Shown one piece after another: positions 58,682 to 64,000 of a DNA stretch of 64,000 nucleotides (positions within the stretch are counted from its first letter, which is position 1; each line of letters starts with the position of its first letter). The position numbers and the translations under genes were made by a program. Origin of the DNA: Syntrophomonadaceae bacterium (GTDB lineage Bacteria; Bacillota; Syntrophomonadia; Syntrophomonadales; Syntrophomonadaceae); assembly GCA_012729835.1 (NCBI GenBank), contig JAAYCK010000114.1:44745-108744 (forward strand). Direction: 5' to 3'. The notes under the pieces are model-generated. The model worked only from the letters and a program-made list of their open reading frames with translations. It was not told where the DNA came from and did no database searches.

Positions 58682-60787
58682 ATGATCAATCGGGAAGCTC
58701 TATTGGACCATATGCGCCAGGCCAGTTATCGGCCGGTGTCTTATCAGGAATTGGTTGATGACCTTAACCTGAGCGAAGATGATGAACCCCGTTTCACCAA
58801 GCTATTGGGGCGCTTGGAGAAAGAGGGCGACATCGTTCGTACCCGCCGTAACAAATATGGGGTACCGGAGATGATGAACCTGGTTAAGGGGACTATTCGC
58901 CTCAATCAGCGGGGGTATGGCATTCTCATGCCCGATGATGCGATCAGCCCGGAGATATTCGTTTACGGACGTAATCTCAACGGAGCCATGCACGGGGATC
59001 ATGTCATGGTGCGCATCCAGCAGCGGGAAGCCGCCGGCCAGCGGCCAGAAGGAGAGGTGGTTCGCGCTATCTCCCGGGCCAATCGCGAACTGGTCGGTAC
59101 CTATAAGAAGGTCCGGCAGATGGCGCAGGTCATCCCGGACGATTCACGGCAGATATACCCTATTTATGTCCGCCCCACCAAGAAACTCAAACCCCATAAT
59201 AGGGACAAGGTACTGGTCACTATCACCACCTTCCCCGATAAGGATCAGGCGGCGGAAGGCAGGATCATGGAGATACTCGGCCGCAAAGGACAACCGGGGC
59301 TGGATCTCGAGATTATTATCAAGAAACATGGCCTGTCGGTAGCTTTCCCCCCTGGAGTACTGGAAGAAGCCAGGAACAAGTCGGTTCCGGTCACCGATGA
59401 TGAAATGTCCGGCCGCCGCGACCTGCGCGGGCTGAGCATGGTAACTATCGATGGCGAGGATGCCAAGGACCTGGATGATGCCGTGTCGGTGGAACGGATC
59501 GCCGGCGGGTACCGGCTGGGAGTCCATATCGCGGATGTATCTCATTACGTCAAAGACGACAGCAAGCTGGACAAAGAGGCCTGCAGCCGGGGCACCAGTG
59601 TATATCTGATTGATAAGGTGCTGCCCATGTTGCCGCCGGAACTCTCCAACGGCATCTGCAGTCTCAATGCCGGGGTCGATCGTCTGGCCATGACCTGTAT
59701 GATGGATATCGATACTCAGGGCAAGGTCATGGATCATGAAATATTTCAGTCAGTGATTAATGTTGACGAGCGGATGACCTATACCGCGGTAAATGCCATT
59801 CTGGTCAATGATGATGCTGAGACCAAAGCCAGATACGCACATTTATTGGACCAATTTGTCCTGATGAAAGAACTGGCTGATATATTAAGGGATGAGAGAT
59901 TGGAACGGGGGATGCTTGATTTTGAATTCCCCGAGAGCAAGATCATAGTCGATGAAAACAGTATACCGGTCGAGATCAAACGCTGGGATCGCGGACCGGG
60001 CGAGATGTTGATCGAAGATTTCATGATCAAGGCCAATGAAGTAGTAGCTGAACATCTGAGCAAGCAGGGCCTGCCCTTGTTATTCCGAGTCCATGAAAAA
60101 CCCGATGAGGAAGCTATAGCTAAACTTAACCTGGTGCTGGGTGTCTTTGGGCACCGTATCCAGGAGAATAAGGTAGACCCCAAGGTCTATCAGAAAACTC
60201 TACATGCTATTAAAGGCAAACCGGAAGAGGAAATGATAGCTACCCTGATGCTTCGTTCCATGAAGCATGCCCGTTATGCACCGCAGGCTCTGGGCCATTT
60301 CGGACTGGCATCAGAGTACTATTGCCACTTTACCAGCCCCATTCGGCGTTATCCTGACCTGATAGTGCACCGGGTGCTATCGGCCTTGCTGGAAGGGCAC
60401 ATGAATGCCCGCAAAAAGACCTCCCTGGAGCGCAAGATGGCCTTTTTCGGAGAGCATTCCACCTTGCAGGAGATCAAGGCCGAAGAGGCTGAGCGCGAAC
60501 TGCGCGACATCAAGAAGGCTCAATACATGCACAAGTTTATCGGTGATGAGTTTGAGGGCAAGATATCTTCAGTAACCTCGTTCGGGCTCTTTGTACAATT
60601 GGAGAATACGGTCGAGGGATTGGTGCACATATCGAGCATAATGGACGATTATTATATCTTCAATGATCGCAGCTATACCCTGATAGGCAAGCACAGCGGA
60701 CGCAAATTTGCTATCGGAGATACGGTGCAAGTACAGCTGGTACGCGTGAATGTAGACGAAGCCAAAATCGACTTCGAGCTGATATAG
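58682..60787 (+). CDS. rnr: Ribonuclease R
   Basis: A 701-residue 3'-5' exoribonuclease. It has an N-terminal winged helix, cold-shock domains, the RNB catalytic domain (GEDAKDLDDAVSVE with Asp residues, then HIADVSHYV) and a C-terminal S1 domain (FEGKISSVTSFGLFVQLEN). It degrades structured RNA and works with tmRNA/SmpB in clearing failed messages; smpB and ssrA lie nearby. SD GGAGGT before ATG 58682. Confidence 0.97.
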   Translation: MINREALLDHMRQASYRPVSYQELVDDLNLSEDDEPRFTKLLGRLEKEGDIVRTRRNKYGVPEMMNLVKGTIRLNQRGYGILMPDDAISPEIFVYGRNLNGAMHGDHVMVRIQQREAAGQRPEGEVVRAISRANRELVGTYKKVRQMAQVIPDDSRQIYPIYVRPTKKLKPHNRDKVLVTITTFPDKDQAAEGRIMEILGRKGQPGLDLEIIIKKHGLSVAFPPGVLEEARNKSVPVTDDEMSGRRDLRGLSMVTIDGEDAKDLDDAVSVERIAGGYRLGVHIADVSHYVKDDSKLDKEACSRGTSVYLIDKVLPMLPPELSNGICSLNAGVDRLAMTCMMDIDTQGKVMDHEIFQSVINVDERMTYTAVNAILVNDDAETKARYAHLLDQFVLMKELADILRDERLERGMLDFEFPESKIIVDENSIPVEIKRWDRGPGEMLIEDFMIKANEVVAEHLSKQGLPLLFRVHEKPDEEAIAKLNLVLGVFGHRIQENKVDPKVYQKTLHAIKGKPEEEMIATLMLRSMKHARYAPQALGHFGLASEYYCHFTSPIRRYPDLIVHRVLSALLEGHMNARKKTSLERKMAFFGEHSTLQEIKAEEAERELRDIKKAQYMHKFIGDEFEGKISSVTSFGLFVQLENTVEGLVHISSIMDDYYIFNDRSYTLIGKHSGRKFAIGDTVQVQLVRVNVDEAKIDFELI

Positions 60788-60810
60788 AAGGACATTCAAA
60801 GGTGCTTAAT

Positions 60811-61103
60811 TGTCATTGTTTATGAAAAAAGTGGGAAGATTGCCGCGCTGCGCTCGCAATGACACAATAAAGGTTTGCCGCCCAACGCCCTGCCTGCCAT
60901 TGCTGTCAGAACTCGCGTACTGGTCATTGCGAGGAGCGTTAGTGACGCGGCAATCTTTCCCGGTCAATGTTTTTCCGTTCATCGTGATGGGTAAAATACT
61001 CGTGATAATTGCGAGCCGAAGGCGTGGCAATCTTAATTGCTCATTATATCTTAATTATTAGTACTTTAACGACACGCTGAGGGGCGGATACATATCCGCC
61101 CCT
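60811..61103. repeat. Composite CATTGCGAG element and GGGGCGGAT palindrome after rnr
   Basis: No gene is supported in this 363-bp gap. 60811-61034 is collinear with 3231-3450: GATTGCCGCGCTGCGCTCGC then AATGACACAATAAAGG, later CATTGCGAGGAGCGTTAGTG and a GATAATTGCGAG tail. At 61081-61103 GGGGCGGATAC/ATATCCGCCCC forms a palindrome. Confidence 0.8.
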
Positions 61104-61150
61104 AAAAAAATGTTTATCATCCCCAACAATTGTTTGTAAATATATGGAAG

Positions 61151-62887
61151 TCATATCTTGAACTTCTGAACCAGTCCGATTAGAGCGTAAGAATGCTCGG
61201 CCATTTCTTCCGCTACCTTATTTATATCCACCGCAGCACTGGCGGTAGCTTCCGAATCATGGGCTATCCCCTGGATATTGTGGTTAGACTGAGCGATGGT
61301 AGAAGCCAATGATTCTATCGAGATATTAATCGTGTCCATCGCTTGTTTTACTTTATCAGAATCATAGGCGATTTGTTCAGTGAGAGAAACGATCATACTG
61401 CTGTCTTCCCGATAATGACTGCCGATCTTTTGCATGTACTGATAATCACTCATTACCTGACCATTTATAAACTCCAGCAACTGTTTAGCCGTACCCTGCA
61501 GATCATTTATGGATTGATCAACCTGTCCGGTGAGGTTTTGCATCTTACTGACTGTCTGGCTGGAGCTGTCAGCCAACTGACGCACTTCTTCAGCAACCAC
61601 CGCGAATCCCTTGCCCTGTTCACCAGCCCGGGCGGCTTCGATGGCCGCGTTGAGTGCCAGGAGATTGGTTTGATTAGCTATAGAGCCGATGTCATCAGCC
61701 AGATTAGCGATCTGCTTGACCACTTCAGCTCCTGCTATAGCCTGTTGGAGCTGCTCCTGGATATTCTGGTAAAGCTCTTGAGTCTTTCTAGCCGCCGTGG
61801 CAGCTCCTTTTTCTACGTCAGCTGCCCGCTTCTGCACAGCCAAGGCGGTATCCATACTATTCTTGGCCTGATTGTATGATTGATCCATTGTGGAAGTAAT
61901 TTGCCCCGTGGTCCCGTGGATCTCACCGGCTACCGCCGATAGGGCCTGCATGCTGGCGGCAATCTCTCCAGTAGCCTGGGAACTCTGCTGTGACGTCTGC
62001 ATCACCCGCTGAGCCTCCGTTATCAGCTGAATGCTGCTGTCAACCATATTGGATGATTTGGTAGTGATGTTGTGGATAATATCCCGCAAATGCTCGAGAA
62101 AGCGATTAAATGAACCAGCCAGCTGGGCCAGTTCATCATTAGTCTCTACACTGATGCCCCGGGTCAGGTCAGCACCGGCTTCAGCCAAGTCCTGCATGCT
62201 GCGGTCAATGAAAACGATGGGCTTTTGAATAGGATTAGAAGTAATGATGGAAAGGGCCAAGGCCAGCATCATAGCCAGCAGGATAAAAAGCCCTACCAGT
62301 ATAAGCATCTGCCGGTTCTTAGCTGCTATATCACCGGCATCGACATCCACACAGGCTATGCCAACTACTTCTCCGGCCGAGTTAAAAATAGGCGCGTAAC
62401 CGCTGAGTTGGCTGCCCCAGGCATCAGTATAGACCTGGTAATCTGCGTTGGGGATGCCGTCAAAGGCAAGTTTCATTTCATCGGTCAGATCGTATTCAGA
62501 GTGCAAAGCTGAGTGGTCTTCGCCCTCGGTAGCGTCAATGATAAAATGCGTCTTGTCGTCGCCAGCCATAGCCAGTGTATAAATGAACTTCATTTTGGTC
62601 GCTTGTTGCAGCGACCGCAGCTGCTTGAGCGGCTTGATATAGGCAGCATCTTTTTCGGATTTTATAGTAGTGAATTCATCACCATCGATAAACATGGCAA
62701 CTGACGAGGCCAGGTTTTTAGCATTACTTCGAGTGTATTCCAGTATATTCTGCTGTGAATACCAGGTGACGGCGATACCAAAGAGCAGAGTAGTAAGAAG
62801 ACTGATGCCGGTCATAACGAGGATCAATTTGGTCTTGATGCTGATGAATTTCCGGGAATTCTTAAATCTATCTAATAAGTTCGACAT
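61151..62887 (-). CDS. Methyl-accepting chemotaxis protein
   Basis: Start set at ATG 62887 with AAGGGGGGAATGGGG upstream; the frame runs open to 62935. 578 residues: membrane helix ([24 protein letters not shown]), outer Cache-type sensor (about 45-170), second helix ([20 protein letters not shown]), HAMP, and a methyl-accepting signalling domain with the hairpin [19 protein letters not shown] that binds CheA/CheW. The ligand is unknown. No chemotaxis partner genes lie in the window. It is on the opposite strand to rnr and smpB. Confidence 0.95.
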   Translation of the reverse strand: MSNLLDRFKNSRKFISIKTKLILVMTGISLLTTLLFGIAVTWYSQQNILEYTRSNAKNLASSVAMFIDGDEFTTIKSEKDAAYIKPLKQLRSLQQATKMKFIYTLAMAGDDKTHFIIDATEGEDHSALHSEYDLTDEMKLAFDGIPNADYQVYTDAWGSQLSGYAPIFNSAGEVVGIACVDVDAGDIAAKNRQMLILVGLFILLAMMLALALSIITSNPIQKPIVFIDRSMQDLAEAGADLTRGISVETNDELAQLAGSFNRFLEHLRDIIHNITTKSSNMVDSSIQLITEAQRVMQTSQQSSQATGEIAASMQALSAVAGEIHGTTGQITSTMDQSYNQAKNSMDTALAVQKRAADVEKGAATAARKTQELYQNIQEQLQQAIAGAEVVKQIANLADDIGSIANQTNLLALNAAIEAARAGEQGKGFAVVAEEVRQLADSSSQTVSKMQNLTGQVDQSINDLQGTAKQLLEFINGQVMSDYQYMQKIGSHYREDSSMIVSLTEQIAYDSDKVKQAMDTINISIESLASTIAQSNHNIQGIAHDSEATASAAVDINKVAEEMAEHSYALIGLVQKFKI

Positions 62888-62920
62888 GGTTCCCCATTCC
62901 CCCCTTAAAAGACAATATAT

Positions 62921-62938
62921 TATTTGATCATTCAAATA
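62921..62938. promoter_or_regulatory. Palindrome upstream of the chemoreceptor gene
   Basis: TATTTGATCATTCAAATA is a perfect dyad (arms of 7 bp, centre TCAT) about 35 bp upstream of the chemoreceptor start; it may be an operator. Confidence 0.35.
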
Positions 62939-63011
62939 AATTCGGCATGCATCTAGAAATCCCTGCTGGTGATGGCAGAATTATCTTGGATCTTATCGTC
63001 CTTCCGTTCAC

Positions 63012-63040
63012 TTGACTCTAATACTCACGGCATATATAAT
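63012..63040 (+). promoter_or_regulatory. Sigma-A promoter of smpB
   Basis: TTGACT (63012-63017), 17 bp, TATAAT (63035-63040); nearly consensus. Confidence 0.85.
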
Positions 63041-63119
63041 AACAGTGCAAGCGATGTTGAGAACAGCCCTGACCCTGGAGCAACTCCCGGGTGAGGGTTT
63101 ATTTTTCGGAGTGAACAGG

Positions 63120-63590
63120 ATGGCAAAGGTGAAAGGCGTCAAGCCGGTGGTGGACAACCGCAAAGCCCGGCATAATTATCATATTAAAGAGAGCTTTGAG
63201 GCCGGGCTGGCATTGGTTGGCACCGAGGTCAAATCCCTGCGCATGGGCAAGGCTAATCTGCAGGATGCTTATGCCACGGTCAAGGACGGCGAGGTATGGG
63301 TTATAAATTTCCATATCAGCCCCTATGATAAGGGCAACCGTTTTAATCATGACCCGCTGCGTCCGAAGAAGCTCCTCCTGCATCGCCGGGAGATCAGTCA
63401 CCTGCAGGGGATGCAGAGGGAAAAGGGTCTGACCCTGATACCGATGAAGATCTACTTCAAGGATGGCCGGGCCAAAGTGGACCTGGCTGTAGCAGTAGGC
63501 AAGAAGAACTACGACAAACGCGATGACCTGGCCGAACGCGATGCCCGGCGGGACATGGAGCGCACCCTGAAGGAACGCAACCGGGAATAG
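63120..63590 (+). CDS. smpB: SsrA-binding protein SmpB
   Basis: Start ATG 63120 with GGAG 8 bp upstream; an in-frame ATG at 63012 overlaps the promoter. 156 residues, with NRKARHNYHI, FEAGLALVGTEVKSLRMGKAN, INFHISPYDKGNRFNHDPLR and the basic C-terminal tail DKRDDLAERDARRDMERTL. It brings tmRNA to stalled ribosomes. The tmRNA gene follows by 291 bp. Confidence 0.97.
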   Translation: MAKVKGVKPVVDNRKARHNYHIKESFEAGLALVGTEVKSLRMGKANLQDAYATVKDGEVWVINFHISPYDKGNRFNHDPLRPKKLLLHRREISHLQGMQREKGLTLIPMKIYFKDGRAKVDLAVAVGKKNYDKRDDLAERDARRDMERTLKERNRE

Positions 63591-63592
63591 TT

Positions 63593-63770
63593 CGGTCATC
63601 GCGAGGAGCGACGCAACGCGGCAATCTTCCCTTACGCTAAGGCGTACCTGTCATTGCGAGCGCGGCGAAGCAATCTTCCCGAGGAATCGTAGGGGCGGAT
63701 TCCGACGTCCAGGGATGGACTAGTGCCGCGGTGCCATGGACGGCAAGGAGCGGCTATATCCGCCCGTATA
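63593..63770. repeat. Repeats between smpB and ssrA
   Basis: CATCGCGAGGAGCGACGCAA and CATTGCGAGCGCGGCGAAGC elements (63597-63680), then GTAGGGGCGGATTCCG ... TATCCGCCCGTAT palindromic arms (63689-63769). No gene is seen. Confidence 0.7.
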
Positions 63771-63811
63771 GAATAAAAATGTAAACATAGGTCAATCTAT
63801 AGACCTGACAG

Positions 63812-63840
63812 TTGCATATATTTAGCGAAGATCCTATTAT
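63812..63840 (+). promoter_or_regulatory. Promoter of ssrA
   Basis: TTGCAT (63812-63817), 17 bp, TATTAT (63835-63840). The leader from about 63847 to the mature 5' end includes the GCGGC-GAA-GCCGC hairpin (63849-63861). Confidence 0.7.
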
Positions 63841-63881
63841 TCTTTTTGCGGCGAAGCCGCCAGCGGTTAATTATTTCATAA

Positions 63882-64000
63882 GGGGGCGTACTGGTTTCGA
63901 CGGGGGAAAAGGTGGGTTGAGTAGCGAGCCGATTTGTCGCCAGCTCGATAAAAAGGCGAAACCTTAAAGTAACTGCAGAAGATAATTTTGCACTAGCCGC
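63882..64000 (+). ncRNA. ssrA: Transfer-messenger RNA, 5' part (runs off the window)
   Basis: The start GGGGGCGTACTGGTTTCGAC is the conserved tRNA-like 5' end of tmRNA. The open tag begins GCA GAA GAT AAT TTT GCA CTA GCC GC, so the tag reads AEDNFALA and probably a final A, as the ALAA ending is standard. With SmpB it frees stalled ribosomes and marks products for proteases. The 3' half lies outside the window. Confidence 0.95.

Noticed and set aside
61081..61110. Terminator after rnr or the chemoreceptor
   Set aside because: The palindrome is followed by A on the plus strand, and on the minus strand the T-run comes before it, so neither orientation fits.
62939..62965. Motility sigma (SigD) promoter for the chemoreceptor
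   Set aside because: A GCCGAATT-like -10 is present on the minus strand, but no TAAA -35 is found at 15-16 bp.

Overview
The window reads as chromosome of a spore-former-type Firmicute, most likely a Clostridia member close to the Syntrophomonadaceae. This rests on gene order (ftsE-ftsX-M23 peptidase-ctp-minJ-like-uvrB-uvrA; rapZ-yvcK-whiA; rpoN-cggR-gap-pgk-tpiA-gpmI-eno-secG-est-rnr-smpB-ssrA), strong Shine-Dalgarno sites with many GTG and TTG starts, and a tmRNA tag ending ALAA. The exact genus is an inference.

Region 1 (1-11000) is the 3' end of a contractile injection system (eCIS/phage-tail-like) locus. It holds two baseplate J-like proteins (the first cut by the window edge), a tail protein with an apparent beta-propeller N-terminus, an unrecognised 520-residue protein, a double-AAA ATPase, a DUF4255/Pvc16-type protein and an unrecognised 258-residue protein. 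No capsid, terminase or lysis genes are seen. Convergent to it is a membrane protein with about 13 MORN-type repeats. Divergent from that gene is a large membrane receptor whose class III nucleotide-cyclase domain lacks key catalytic residues.

Region 2 (15.8-33.8 kb) is core housekeeping: prfB with its programmed +1 frameshift, a split transketolase with a 201-bp tandem duplication between the halves, the FtsEX/M23/Ctp/MinJ-like cell-envelope set, a protein with two degenerate P-loops, and the complete uvrB-uvrA-uvrC excision-repair set with a LexA-like box before uvrB.

Region 3 (33.9-39.1 kb, minus strand) is a MacA-MacB-like efflux operon (adaptor, ATPase, permease), followed by a secreted repeat protein with a copper-amine-oxidase-N-like domain and a small lipoprotein. 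Region 4 (39.3-46 kb) carries a small four-helix membrane protein, a HAD phosphatase, a DUF362/ferredoxin protein, a ROK sugar kinase, a PGI/PMI isomerase and a PHP phosphoesterase.

Region 5 (45.3-64 kb) holds rapZ-yvcK-whiA, rpoN, then the CggR-controlled lower glycolysis genes, secG, a carboxylesterase, RNase R, a chemoreceptor on the opposite strand, smpB and the start of ssrA. tpiA appears to use a CTG start codon.

The intergenic space is unusually rich in dispersed repeats. At least five families recur: 'CATTGCGAG' elements, 'CACAGATTAACACAGATT/ACGCAGATT' elements, an AT-rich two-hairpin element, a GC hairpin placed just before ribosome binding sites, and a 'GGGGCGGAT' palindrome. Some stems vary in a base-pair-preserving way between copies, which suggests structure matters.
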